Shown here: piece by piece, positions 26,522 through 40,000 of the stretch
Layout: each line of letters begins with the position of its first letter
How positions within the stretch are numbered: the stretch's first letter is position 1
Assembly (NCBI GenBank): GCA_900239685.1
Contig: OENT01000464.1
Coordinates: forward strand, 47,806-111,805
Direction of reading: 5' to 3'
From: Rotaria macrura
Lineage: Eukaryota > Rotifera > Eurotatoria > Philodinida > Philodinidae
Length of the DNA stretch: 64,000 nt
The notes under the pieces: generated by a model
Database searches by the model: none
What the model was told of the DNA's origin: nothing
What the model saw: the letters and a program-made list of their open reading frames with translations, nothing else
Made by a program: the position numbers and the translations under genes

Positions 26522-28908
26522 ATGGAATCTTCATCTCATCTTTCGTCAGAGATCCATCAATCTACCATGCAAGGTTAGTACGAAAAACAATCTTTTGCAA
26601 TCGAGATTTATAGTAAAAGTCAAACTTTCTACCAACATAAGGTCACGAACGAGAAAAAGATACGATTAACGTTTAGGTTAAACGAAAAATTCAATTCATA
26701 GAAAGATCTAATCAAAAGTATGATTGTTTGGTACTGAGAACTCGCCTACACAAATCATATAAGTATCATATAGCAGAGAAAATTAATTAGTTAGATAACT
26801 TTTTTTTGTCAATTAATGAAATCAGGAATATAGGAGTGCAGAAAGTCTAGTATGAATTGTTCGATTTATTTCTGAAGCTTTCATCGCTTCTTGTACCTTT
26901 CAATATTGATGAGAAAAATTGTGAATCAACTTTAGAAGTGAACAATAATATCTTCAAGGTGATCCGATGTAGATAGTTGAAATTTGAATTATTTCAATGT
27001 ATTCTGACAATGACCAATGCTAGTTTACTATAGCCAATCGTTCTGGTGATGATCATATCGTATATATTTGATAAAATACGTTATTTTCTGTCGAGATATA
27101 CAATCAAAAATGTGTTAACTGAACTTTATTTCTATGACACGGCATCTCATTTTTATCGAAATGAAAATTTTGAGACACGGAGAATTTTATCTATTTCTTT
27201 CTCATGAAAAACGATGTTGTTTTCAGTAGACCAAAAAAAACCATGGTTAAACTATTATTCTCAGCGGTACAATCATTAAGCGAAATAAGACAAATTAGCC
27301 ATTATTCAACCGACACTATTTCAGAGAAATCTTGTGTCTGCAAAAATACTGATTGTGGAACGAAATGCCGATGCCCTTTTCTCAAAGTGATCTCAGTTTA
27401 TGTTTGTATTGTGTCATGCCGATGAAAACCAGCTACGACAAGTTTCTTTCTCTTACTGTAGAATCATAACGTCACGGAAAGTAAATAATTTCAACTCTCT
27501 TTTGCCCTGAAAATACAATTTATATATCCATAAGATTGTTCGCTTTTTGTTGACAACCAACAATTAAAGTGCACCATCAAAATTCATCTTCGAACTTTTC
27601 AATTGTAAATTTCAGCAAAAGATTATTGTCAACCGAAACGAGCATCGTAGATTGATCAGAGTAACTATGAGTCATGTAAATGTAAACTCGGTCAACACTA
27701 AGCTGTGTTAAAATGATACCAAGTGACAATTTGACAGACGAGCTACTATATCTTTATAAATTTTTTATTTTGTGTGTGTGTGTTTTGTAACAACGAATAT
27801 TAAGAGAGAAAATTATTGACCTGTTTATTTGAAATATTCATGTCTTGAATACACGAAAAATGAAGATAGATTGTTTTTATCGAGTATCTTTTATAGTCAG
27901 TTTTCTCAAATGTTTCTTGTAAGATAACGAATGCTACCAAATGTTTTCCTACAGTCTGAGTGTCGCTTCAACATCCTAGAATATTTTGACAGATTTTTAA
28001 TTTCAGACAAAAAATGCCAGTGTTAATAGAAAAATTATCAATGAGAATCATCAGAGACGGTAGCAATCATACCCTTTAGAATTAAAGAAGTTCTCTTGAA
28101 TTAAATTAATTCAATCACGAACTCATGCAACAGTCCGAATCCGATAGGAGTTTTGTTTTAGTCGAATCTGAATTAGTAAGCTAAACAGCATTGATTCTAC
28201 TATTTTCAATGCCTATGAAATCGTTCTTTCTGATGAGCAAGCATGTTGTATTATAATACATCAATTCGTACTATTTCAATATTTATCGAGGTTTGAAAAT
28301 GAAATATTCATCGCTCGCAACAGAATAAAAACTTTTTTTTTTAAGAAAAAGCAAGTTTTTTCAATATCTGAAAGATTCTTTTTTGATACTTCAATCGTAT
28401 TTCATTAAGCATGTGTATTATCTTCAATTTAAATAAAAAGTATGTTCTTTTAGGTTATTCAACACCTCCTCGATCTAATGTCACGTATGAATCACCATCG
28501 AGTCATCTATCATGTTCTCAACTTTTTCATCAATCCAAACTTTTAACTAGTGACGAATTAAAACGACGTTTTTCTCCTGGACACTCACCTGTAAGAAAAC
28601 GTCGACATCATTTCATTCGAAAAAATGGTTCTATTGTACCGTTAAAACAAAATCTTAATATGCCTGTGATATTAGAAAAATTATTTGATTACAATGAAGA
28701 TTCGTCAGTAAAATCTACGAATAACGACGATTGCATCGTTCCGATATCATCTTCAACTTTTTCTTATATGTCATCGAAAATAATTCCTTCTCAACCTATT
28801 TTTGATTATTTTGTGTCTGATTCATGTAAAACTGAACAAGAAAATTTATTCTCAATATCGGAAACTATTATGAAACAAAAATTTAAAGCATTATTACAAA
28901 AAAAATGA
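26522..28908 (+). CDS. Small basic Ser/Pro-rich protein, unrecognised
   Basis: I do not recognise this protein. Exon 1 (26522-26573, MESSSHLSSEIHQSTMQ) ends CAAG|GTTAGT. Exon 2 starts after TTTTAG at 28454 and runs to the stop at 28908; the join is in phase and gives 168 residues. The N-terminal half is Ser/Pro-rich. The most distinctive part is LKRRFSPGHSPVRKRRHHF (about residues 53-71), with two SP sites set in basic clusters that could be a nuclear localisation signal and proline-directed kinase sites. The remainder is Ser-rich with an acidic patch (FDYNEDS) and ends basic (KQKFKALLQKK). The 1.88-kb intron could hide further exons. It is convergent with the acyl-CoA reductase gene, with 203 bp between stops. 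Coding status rests on exon 2 length, codon-like composition and the clean splice join. Confidence 0.6.
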
Positions 28909-29111
28909 TTTTATGTCATTCTTTTTTTCTTTGTTTACTTGTTTGTTCTAATAGATTTATCTAGATGATTTCATACTTGTGTGTGCCTGCTTTGTTCTAT
29001 TAGATTTGTCTTATGTGTTTATATAAACGTATGCGTACATACATTTATATTTTTGTCATTTATATATTTCGATAAAAACAAAACTCGAAAAATCAAACAA
29101 TCAGTATGATT

Positions 29112-32100
29112 CTATTTTCTATGAAAACCGAGTTTCGCTGTTATTGTCGAAAGGACGGAAAAAATTAAACGAAGAAAAATAATTAACATTCGATGAAATT
29201 TGAATGATTTAAAGAAGACAATTTTAACAATCAAAGCAATCGAAGTAAACCAAAGGAAATTTTGTAAGCGTCTTAATCTAACAAGGAAATAAGCAAAAAT
29301 TAGTGCGTATAATTGTTGACTAAATATTTACCTTTCATTTCGTTTAAGACATTGAGGCATATGAGATAGATCTTCGCGAAGTAAAAATTGTTTAGCACCT
29401 AAAACGTATCCACGCCAATATTGAGACCAGTCAAGTTCTTTTAAATCGAAATTAAATGTCTAAACAAATATCAATAGTAATATGAAGTCAATTGCAGAAG
29501 AATATTACAAATCATCTTGACTTCTGAATTTGTAAAATCATGAATGACTAGAGTTTCTCGAACGCATTCTAATTTGATCGTAGAATCGTAGTCAAAAAAT
29601 ATTAGATACGCTACTCTTTCGTACCTTGTAGAAGAATACTCTCTTCATGTTCGATCAACGACTTTACATTAGCAATGCTATTGTCTAATATGTAGAAACC
29701 GATTCGCTGATGCATATACCGACAAACAAGCAGCAGTTGAAAAATACATTCAAAAAGCAATAGAATCATGCACAAACTGTTGTACTTGGCAATAGCAGTT
29801 GTTAGGTATTTCACATCTTAATCCCACATATGCTGCTTTGACAGTTTTTATTTTAATCAAAATTAAATAGAAATCTATTGCTGGTGTCAGACTCAATATA
29901 GACTTCATCTTTCTCTACTATTCATAAACAGACAACTGTAGCTATCCATTTAATACTGAACTATCCTAGCTGTGAGAATATTCTTTTTTCTGCACATTTT
30001 ACTAAAAGATGCTAACGATAATTTATTGTCTAATGACAGTTTGAAAATCAAAAAGCTCTGTTGTAGATCTCTATATCCATGCGAACCTCAGAGCTTGAGT
30101 TGTGATGATGCACTTATCTAGGAGTGTATGTAGAGATTAACGATGAAGATCATGAACTCATGATGAAACTATTGATCGCTTTTGACCGATTATAAGGGAT
30201 ACGGTTGTGAATGATGCTTCAAGAAAAGTATCCTGCTGACTTTGATAAAAAAATGTTTTTCGAAGTTCAAGTATCTCAATCATTGAGTATCGTGTTAAAG
30301 TATTCTAACTTCAGCTTCATCATTATCAAATTAGATGATTCGAACGACTCGGTCAAGTTAGTTCTTTTTAATTTATGACTATTTTCTTCAAACAGTTCTC
30401 ACTTTGTCTTAAAATTCGAAGTCAATCTAAGAGCATTGTTGGAAACACTGTTCTATACATACGATGTTGCTTCTATGACAATATATCCTTTCACTATAGT
30501 CTTCCTATCGGGATTAGATAGAATTTATTCATTTCTAGCTCTAACTGTGTTACCCAACGCAAATACATTTTAAATTAAGAGAGCACTGATTTGGGTTTGA
30601 AATGAGCACCACATCGTTATTGACATGAAATGACAATTAACATAGTACTCATGTTACATGGTGGCAAATCCGATGCGAAGGTTGTTCGATAATAAGAGCA
30701 ATCGCTTGGAAAGTAAACTTTCGATAGAAATTGTTGACTTAACTAGGTCAATGAAGAACATAATTAAAAATAGTGATTCATTGAAACCAGTGAATTCTAT
30801 TAGAATCGTTTCTTATTCAAGCGAAGTTTTTCATTCTAGGAATCGTTAATACAGCGTAGGTTAATTTACACAAGACTAGTAGCTATGCAAATAATGAATA
30901 TGACCAGGAGTAATCTCGACAGGTTTCCATGCGGTGATATTGTAGACAACCAATCTTTCATTGAAAGGAATCATTCTCCATCCATCCGTACGGACTAACA
31001 TATTGCATGACCTTGATAGTCGAATCCTTAGTTTTACGTTTCTGTTTGTGAATATGAAAAGCTTGCTTTTTTATATGCTAAAAAGAAAACAGCAGATAAC
31101 AACGTGAAAATAGTTGGCATAGTTGTAGCAGCAATCAGTATAACTGATACTTGCCAATCCGATGATTGTTTAAGAGAAAGAGATCAAGAAGTTGGGAATA
31201 TTCGTTCATCAGATAACTTTCGAATGTCTTCTTTTCCGTATGCATTTCTTTTTAATCTTCTATATTTAAATAACCATTAAAAAACTAGAAAATACTTTCT
31301 ATTCGTTATCTCATCGAAGCAATTCTACGAACTAACTTCATACAGAATAGGAATCTTTTATTTTTCTTCGATAGTGGAAAAAATTTTATCTTCTAAATGA
31401 AATCATAAACAAATATTTATTTCTAGTGAGATGCGACACATGTATCTAACTTACTTGTTTATCAATATCACTCATATCGTTTTGTAGTAGAATACTATTA
31501 TCGTTCGGAAAAACCCATGATCGTGAAGTAAAAAAATTAAGTGTTTGAATATTTTTATAAATTTTATCACAGATTTTGGAAAACCTAAAACATTGAGAAC
31601 ATGTTTTAATCTTTGCTAATACAGTTCCTAACAAAGTTCTGACACCTACATTGGCTTGCGACCAATTAAACGTAAATAGCAATCAAGTAAAAATGCAGGA
31701 AGTACTTCTTGTAAAATTCGAAGACAAAAAAATCGCAACCTATTTCAATGCATAGAAATATTATTGTTGTTGTTGTTGTTTATTTGTTTGTTTTTAGAAA
31801 ATTCACTACTTTTCTCAATGAAATCTTTTCCATTTACCTATTATCAGTAAATTTTATACAAGGAGACGTGAGACAATTTTCCATAGCTATTGTTTGAAGA
31901 TGAAACAAACCATGTTCAATCATTTTATCCCATGTTAGTGTACCCAAATGACCTGTACAGCAGTGATAGACAGGAATGTTTTTCGGACTAGAATAAATCA
32001 CATGAGCTTTTTCTTTTTGATCAAGCGAAAAATTTTATTATCAAAGTTATGCATACTGTTTTACTCCTGTGTGCCATGCAATAGCAATCATCATATTTAC

Positions 32101-33954
32101 ACAAACATCCACTGGAACAATATCAGCGATTGCGTGACTACTTCCCAGCATTGTTCGAAGCATACCTTTACTTGCCTGAATATTAAAAAAAGGCTTCTTT
32201 TACTTTATCAAAAAAGAAACAATTGCTCGTACTGCAACAATCAATCCACTGGGACCATTGAAATTATCAATCCAACCCTATTAAAAATGAAAATGATTTT
32301 TTTAAATTATACTATTCAACTATTTGTTTATAAATAAACTCTACTGGCATTGGTTCACGCCATGAACAACCAACGATCGATGGACGTATAATGGCTAACG
32401 GAAGATCTTTTGCCTCCTGAGATATAACACATTCAGCAAGTGCTTTTGTAAACGTATACGTATTAGGTCTATCATTAATTATTTTATTGGTTAAAACATC
32501 TAATACTTGATCATCCATCCATTCACTAGCATCTAATAATTTTGATGGTTGCATTGGTGGTGGATAAATTATTTCGGCTACAGTGTTCCGATTACAATTT
32601 GCATAGGCTGTCGATACATGAACAACAGACTAAGAAAGAAAAGAAAAGAAAGATGGAATCAAAATTAAATCGGCTCATTGATTACTTGTAGTCTATATGC
32701 AAGTCACTTCAAAAGCTTAAGAATATTTTCGGTGAAAAACAAAAAGAAACTGATTTTCTTATTCTTCATATTTCTTAAATTGTTACTCATATCCTACAAA
32801 GTTCAGTCGGGCGAATAGAAAAATTAAGCATTTCTTTTCTCAAACAACACTATCTAACGCGTCTCGTTTCGATCAAACAAAAAATTCATGTGTAGAAATA
32901 ATTTCATGGGCATAGTTTAGCAAATATGTGTTCTATCTTGGTTTAATATCTTCGAGATCAAAACATGTCTTTCATTGTAAAATAAGTTTTAACTTATGAA
33001 ATTCATATTGCTTCGGTTGACTGCTCAAAATCGAACTAGAAAGTTTTCAATTCAATTAAATTGATTCGTTATTCTCCACTGATTCCAAATGTAGTATAAT
33101 TTTCTTTTTTTTTTCAATAAATATTAGTCAAAAATATAAGAATTCAATAAATCGGATATTCGTCCCAAACAAACTGTACTAAACGAAACAATGTTGAGTG
33201 AAATTTCGCTTAAAAGTGTGTTTGAAGCATAATGATATTTAACATCTCAAGCTTAACATAGACCTCAATAATACTTAGGCACATTTTTTGTACTTTTTTT
33301 CAAACTTACTTGTAGCTTCTTCATTTTATGACATAGAGCAAGCATTTTGACAACTGATGCAACATTCATTTGAACAGCTAGTCTAAAGGGAAAAAAAGAA
33401 TCATATTTGAATAATCCTTTGATTTTGTTCTTCTACTTCAATACCGAAGAGGTTCCTGAAAACGAATCGTTGCTGCAGAATGAAAAACTATATGGCAGTT
33501 TTCAATTAATATCGATTCATCAGTGGCATTAAGACCAAGATTTGGATCCAGTATATCACCTTGTAAAGCTATGATTTTCTTTTCAAAATTCGGATTTACA
33601 GATCGTGCAGGATTAAATAACTGTGAATAGGATTCAATGAATAGCTAATATTATTTCGTGGAGAAAAAAAGAAAGCAGACTTACAGGACTTTCTATTAAT
33701 TCTTTAACTCGATCGATTACATTACGACCTCGTTTCGGTCGAACAAGAATATAGATATGTTCAATATCTAAATTAACATGAGAGGAAACTCCTATTTTGA
33801 GAGCCATACAATATAATATTTATTTTCTACCTGGACATGATCGAACGAGTTTTTCAACTAATTGTTTTCCGATGAATCCTGTCGCACCAGTAATAAATAC
33901 TGATTTTCTTTTGAAGAATTCAGCGATAGCGCTTGCTTCTGTACTTGCTGACAT
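29112..33954 (-). CDS. FAR1: Fatty acyl-CoA reductase
   Basis: It reduces fatty acyl-CoA to fatty alcohol with NADPH, supplying ether lipids and waxes; family members are peroxisomal or ER tail-anchored. Twelve exons are read: 33954-33831, 33767-33685, 33620-33445, 33382-33310, 32629-32345, 32277-32233, 32175-32057, 31987-31838, 31739-31650, 31584-31455, 29459-29332 and 29277-29112. They give 522 residues (human FAR1 515). TGATGFIG (22-29) is the NADP-binding motif. Y210-x3-K214 in [11 protein letters not shown] is the catalytic pair. [24 protein letters not shown] and ADIVPVDV are family signatures. The C-terminal FAR_C domain ends with a hydrophobic segment ([15 protein letters not shown]) and a basic tail. 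Exon 6 is only 45 bp, and the intron before exon 11 is 2.0 kb. ATTCAG ends 11 nt before the ATG. The assignment to the family is firm; FAR1 versus FAR2 is not resolved. Confidence 0.93.
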
Positions 33955-34583
33955 TATGTTTATATCTGAATAATAAAACGACAGTTAGCTATCACAAGAT
34001 ATTCTTTCCAAATACGTTTTTCATTGTCAATAAATATCAAGGAATAAAGTATTTAGAAAACGATTCACAATCACAACAGAAACGCATTCAAGTTGACAAT
34101 AAAGCTTCACACAACAAATGATTTGTTCTTTTCAACACTAATGGTATCGTAAGAGAAATCAGTCACAATACATGAAAGACAGCTACATTTACCAATTAAA
34201 ATGTATGCACAAAAACTTGAAACATTGTCCATCAAATTAATATGAAAGCAGAAGAAAAAGAAAACGCATCCTACAAGTGTTACAATACAAATATTGATCA
34301 TGAAACTAACAAAGAAAAACGCATAAGAAATAGTGCAATAATTACGAGAGAAAAAAAGAGGAAAATTTCTAGATTAGTGTAATATCACATATCTGGTCTA
34401 TAAGTCAAATAATTCGTTGAGTTTCTTTTTTCCTAAATTAATTGTAATCGCATGACAGCAGTCTTTGTGAACAAGAAAAGAACTTACCGGGGTTTTGTTT
34501 TAGAATCAAATAAACATGAATGATGCCACCATTGATTATCTACTAATCGAATCAAAAATAAGTTGCTTAACATATCTTTCTTA
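33955..34583. other. Short intergenic region, SR factor to FAR
   Basis: About 630 bp between the stop of the SR-type splicing factor and the start of the acyl-CoA reductase, both on the minus strand. It holds the reductase leader with its ATTCAG acceptor at 33966-33971. No coding sequence is recognised. Confidence 0.4.
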
Positions 34584-35739
34584 TTACCGGCGGTTGTATC
34601 TGGCTCTTGCTGATGGTGGTGTTAGTCGTGTCGTACGATCTCGATAACGATATTCTTGATCATTTGATCTGTCCGGTGGTGGAAAATACCCATCAATACT
34701 AGGATCATAACGCCGCGAAAACGACGGATACATCGGCATCCCATGACGAAAATATGTCGGTGGTGGTAATGTTGCCGTTGCATATGGTGAACGAGACCTA
34801 AAGTTCCACATGAATCCATTTCCATCGTCATGCTTATTTTTATATATCGGTCTTCCACAACAACAAATAGCGTCCAGAGCAACCAAATCCCAAACAAAAA
34901 TTTTACAGTCTACATCATGTATAGATACTTCGATCTTTTTATGTTCCTTTTTATCTATCCTATTTATAACAGTCTGCGGATTTCGTTATATATCCAGAAA
35001 GATATATTCCGTAGTACCAGTTATGTATACGTTTATGCATTCATATATTATGAACCAAATTATATAGGCATCTTGTCATTCAATATTAGTAGCCAACTAT
35101 ACCTCGAATACTGATTATAGTTTGATGATGAATATGAACCATAGTTATCATCACGACGATTTGATGAACGTCTTTCTGTCATTTGACCATCACATTCACG
35201 ACTAAATTGAAAAATAGAATAGATTTATTACAACTTGTCTTGCTATTGATTTTTGTCAGAGTAATATATAACCAGAACAAAACTTTCATAGATTACTCAC
35301 CTAAAATGTCCACGTGCTCCACATTTATAACAACGCATATTTGGATCATGCCGATGAGAACGATTTCGTGTTCTTGGTCGAGCCCACGTTACTTTTAAAC
35401 GATTATCCCCATGTGATCTTAATCCAATAGCAATCTTCTTGTTTAAGATTAGTTTCTCTCTTTCATATCATACCTTCCATCCATACGATCAATAGCCTTT
35501 TGAGCATCCTCTTTATATTTGTAAACCACAAACGCAAAACAGGATGCACTAGCAACCCAAACTTCGAGAATGGTACCAAAACGTTGAAATAGTTTTCGTA
35601 TGTCACTTTCTTGAATACCTGGTGTTAATTCAGCAATATGAACACGATATTCACTTTTATGTTCATCACCACTGTCATGATCCGATAAAGGTGAGCGAGA
35701 ACGCCGGGGTGAAGGCGTCGCACTTCTGGATCGTGGCAT
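34584..35739 (-). CDS. SR-type splicing factor with RRM and CCHC knuckle
   Basis: A nuclear pre-mRNA splicing factor of the SRSF7/RSZ kind by architecture. Four exons are read: 35739-35474, 35417-35301, 35201-35103 and 34797-34584, giving 231 residues. An N-terminal RS segment (SRSATPSPRRSRSP) precedes the RRM (31 to about 100), with RNP2 VHIAEL (33-38) and RNP1-like SCFAFVVY (66-73). A CCHC zinc knuckle C-x2-C-x4-H-x4-C follows (CYKCGARGHFSREC, 118-131) and is split by an intron after GHF. The tail has a single short RS motif (RSRSP) and is Pro/Tyr/Arg-rich, unlike the long RS repeats of vertebrate SRSF7. Intron 1 is only 56 bp. TATTTCAG ends 27 nt before the ATG. A decayed copy lies upstream on the same strand. 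The orthologue name is uncertain, so no symbol is given. Confidence 0.85.
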
Positions 35740-35883
35740 TTTCAATAATAGTAAAAGAAAATAATACTGAAATACAACATATCATATTCATCATTATAAT
35801 TAGTATATACGCAATTATATATCGAACAAAGGCAGAAACGAAATAAAGCATAGCCAGTGTCGAATAGACATGCAGAATATATG

Positions 35884-35929
<46 letters not shown>

Positions 35930-37061
35930 AGTCAGTTCCTACACAAATAATGTTGACAGACAGACAGACGAAAAATAATTAACCGATTAACATATGATAT
36001 GCATGACAAGTATTTTGAAGACAAAATTATAGATCAATAAATTGTTTATCGATATAGATCAAAGTTTGAAAATCATATTCGTGGTGGGCTAAAAGATAAA
36101 AATATAAGCACATAGCATAGATATTCATTCAATAAAAAACATAAAATGAATGTCACATATTGTTCAATTAATTTAGAAATAAGTAGTATCATTAGTACCA
36201 CAAAAGATTACTATTAATGTAGCCGAAAATTTGTCTAATTGTTTTTTGTATGTTTTCAGCAACTGTGTAGTTCGTATTAGAAAAGTGAACGGAGACACTG
36301 CTTCCCGGTCGGATCAACTTCTGTCACAGATTAGTGTAGCTATAGAATGAAAAAGCAATGAATGGAAAACAAAATTATTTCTTACGACTCAACTAGAACT
36401 AGATAAACTCGGTTCTCTGACTAATAATAGAAAGAATTCGATAGAGTTGCTAGTTAGAATAATGAGCCTAGGTTTTTGAAAAACGAAAGTTCATCCCTGA
36501 AAGAATGATGTCTCTTATAAAAAAACTGTATTGATCACTATCTCGGTTCATAGAAAGAAAACCTTGTTTGCTTTTGAGAATTTTATATCGATCCACAGTT
36601 ATTGTTGGTTAAAAGCTGATTACACTAAGTCAGAAACCTATGTTCCTTGTAGTGAGCTGGCAAAGTTTCTATAGAATCTCCATTAACTTATAGTATCAAT
36701 TCGAAGTTATTATGAGAAATATTCACCTGAACTTTGTTTATCAACTTCCAAAACATATTACTATTAGCTATCTATCGTTCTGACACTTGTATAATGGCCG
36801 ATGACACATCGATATCATGCTCAATACTGACTATCTCAGTATACGCTTGAACATGACAATTCAGTCAGAAACAGAGATTTTTCTTTAATCTGCACGAATA
36901 TTCGACTGCTAGTTGTACATTCCTTCACTTATTTTAATACAAACTACTAGTAAAAAGCATCGTTTCATCGATTGAATACCATCCGATAGCATCAAGTTCG
37001 TAATCCCCACTTACTTCGTAAAGTAACCGGACCGATTATCACGAGATTCGTAATTTGTTGA
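35740..37061. other. Intergenic region upstream of SR factor
   Basis: It holds the SR factor leader (acceptor ending about 27 nt before its ATG) and a compound microsatellite; otherwise no recognisable gene. The right edge is the presumed last exon of the decayed SR copy. Confidence 0.4.
35884..35926. repeat. Compound (TA)n(GA)n microsatellite
   Basis: A run of about 24 bp of TA is followed directly by about 20 bp of AG/GA, roughly 150 bp upstream of the SR factor start codon. It is a simple repeat that may be polymorphic; a promoter role is possible but unsupported. Confidence 0.9.
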
Positions 37062-40000
37062 TCATGATAATTCTCGATACGAACTTTAAAAGATAAGAAC
37101 AATCAATAATCAAAATTCTACTATTCTATTGTTTCATACCTATAACGATAACAATAGTTCTGATGAGAAGGTGACCAAGAACTTAGATGAGAAAAATTAT
37201 TAGTTTTTAAACATTTAAAATTTTACGTTACATACCGAGATCGAGAATAGGATCGTTCTGAACGACGACAATGATCACTTGAGTCAAACCTTTAGAAATA
37301 TAATCGACAGGTAAGAAAAAGAAGTTAATTTATGCTAAGAGGTAACCAATACTCTAATCATGAAAAATCTTTATCATTGACTTGTTTTATCATCTTTCCA
37401 ATTGTATAATCAAACCAAAACTCTATCAACTAGTGAATTTAGGTGTTTCCAATGAAATCTATATGAATCATTGCATAATGATACATATTCTGTCCAATTC
37501 TTCGATTCTTCCAATGCATAGCTTCATCAAAGACTTCTCAATGACTGTTACCAAGTTTTTTTTTAATATTGTCGTTGATCATTTCTACAATCACGACTGA
37601 AATGACCTCAATAACCACGTTGATAACAACGCCTAAAACCATATAAAGAAATAACCATGCATTCAAATTTACCATATCAAATTGATTGTGCTTTTATTCG
37701 AATGTTTCGAAAAATACGTATAACAAATAAACGTCGACATTCACCCACATTTACCTTTTGTACTTTCTTCTGATATGATTGGACGTAAAATCTACAGCGT
37801 ATATAACTTTATGTACATAAGAGTGATTCAATATCGTTGATTGTGTTCCCTTTGTTTTTCATAAATGCCAATTGATGAGAGAAGTAGTTCTATTAATCTC
37901 GGCCTTTCGGCTATAAGTTGATTTTAATGAAAGTAAAATTACCATGAAAAAGCTCGTGACTACAAATAAAAAACGTGTAGAACGTACATTTCTAAATTGT
38001 ACTAATAATTCAATCTATCAGTGAGGTAGATGACCATTTCAAAAGCTCAGATATTCTAAGCAAGAAATGTACCGGTTGATAAATCATTTGTGGACAAAAA
38101 CAATCTAAATTATGTCGACATAAGATAGAGATGAATACGATTCATTTTGGTGAATTTTTGTAGTTTACACTGCACGTTGACGCTATCTAATTAATGAATA
38201 CTTCACTTTACTCAGAAAAAGAAAATAAATTATATTCGAGATCCAACTGAACAGTTTTCGTGTTCATATAGCTAGGTGAAGACAATTTATTATGAATGCA
38301 TTTGATTTTATTGTTTTTTCTTTTCTACGAGGTATTGGTTACTAAAAATCAATCTTTCAATGTGTCCACATAAACAGACTGATAATCTGTTCCTATGCTA
38401 GAAACAGGAGTGTGCCAAAACTTATGAAATTTTCATAATAAATCGTCTTCATTAAGGCTTGTTATTGTACAAAATTCATACCTAACTTTTCTTATTTTAA
38501 AGAGAGAACGATACCATCATTGAAGTATAGTATTTCAGAAAAAAATTAGCAAAGTGAACGGACACATTTCAAAATATTCATCGTTCCTTAATATAAATCG
38601 TTTTGATTTACGAGTGATTTATGAATTCTAGGAATTTCCTCGTTCAATCAATACGATCGAAGTAATCTTCACCTATAAACGCGATGCAATATCACAGAGA
38701 AATCTAGAGCTCTCATTTATTGGTAGAAGTCGTCCTTAAAATAACTCTATGAACTGTAATCGATTAAACTCGCAATGATTACTTAGAGTTGCATTAATAG
38801 TAAGGAATAAAATTTATACGCACGATCCTATAATTAGGTAAATAAAAATCCTAATAATAAATCTATAGTTCACTCTAGTGCATGCACCATAAACTTATGA
38901 ATTTTTCTTACGAATATAAAAGTAGATTGCTAAGATTGCTTTTCTTCTGTAAACCTCAACTCGATACTTGTTCAAGTTAAGACATCTTTCAATTAATTGA
39001 TACTATTATCCATTTCAGAAAAGAAGGCGGATGGATACAGCTATTATAGCTGTATCCACCCGCCTTCTTTTTTGAAATGGGTAATAGTTTTAATGCTTTT
39101 GTTGCAATGATAAAATCTGAGAAAATAATTCTACGCGTACCTTAACGCTCAAAAGTCATGCAGTACCTGAGCATGTGTTACTTTTTTCTTGTTTAAATTA
39201 TGGTTGCACATCTATATAGAGTTCATCAAGTGCTATCCATTCATATGAATTGATCGAAGCTGTCTTCACTTCCTATATGTTTATGTAGTTTACTACTATC
39301 ACATTCTTTGCCATTAAAACTATGTCAAACAATTTTCCTCTATGTAAAAGTGACAAAACTACTGTAACCTTAATGTGCATAAATAAACACGTCAGGTCAA
39401 AAGTTCAACATTCTATTTCACTACGTATACGCTCAAATTCATTAAAAATCACTGAGATGTTAGTTTGATTGTTATAACATTATGCATGTCTCAAGAATAA
39501 GAACACTCGACATTTTTTTCTTCGAATGAATAAGAAATGTAATTAAAGTCGAGAGAAAATGCTCATAGTTGAACATTATCCATCAGTAAGTTCAACATTC
39601 GATTAGTTAGTTTATGTCTACATTTTGAGATGTAAGTAATCCTTTCTCTACGTATCCTAGTAACGGGCGTGTTATTGTTGCATTACTCTCAAGCCTACAG
39701 AACGCACAAGAAAAATTATAAGATGCCAACTGTAAAATAAATCTCTGCTTACCGATAACAGTTCAATTTATTCTCTATTTCTTATAGTATTATTCTAATT
39801 AAATAATAGATAATTACAAAACTCTGCATACATGTTCGGATTGAAATGTCTATGTCGGCTGCCTTGTGTACACGACCAAGTTAAAGTAGTACAAACTCGT
39901 GCATTACCAATGTATCTATTTACGTGTAATATTAATAAAGAAAAATCTACATTAAATTAAGACTTTTCAGCTGCCGTCGAGTTCGTTGATGACTTCTTGT

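Noticed and set aside
27204-27425. Cys-rich frame in the intron of the small basic protein gene
   Set aside because: The Cys spacing fits no zinc-binding pattern and the frame has no splice sites linking it to the neighbouring exons.
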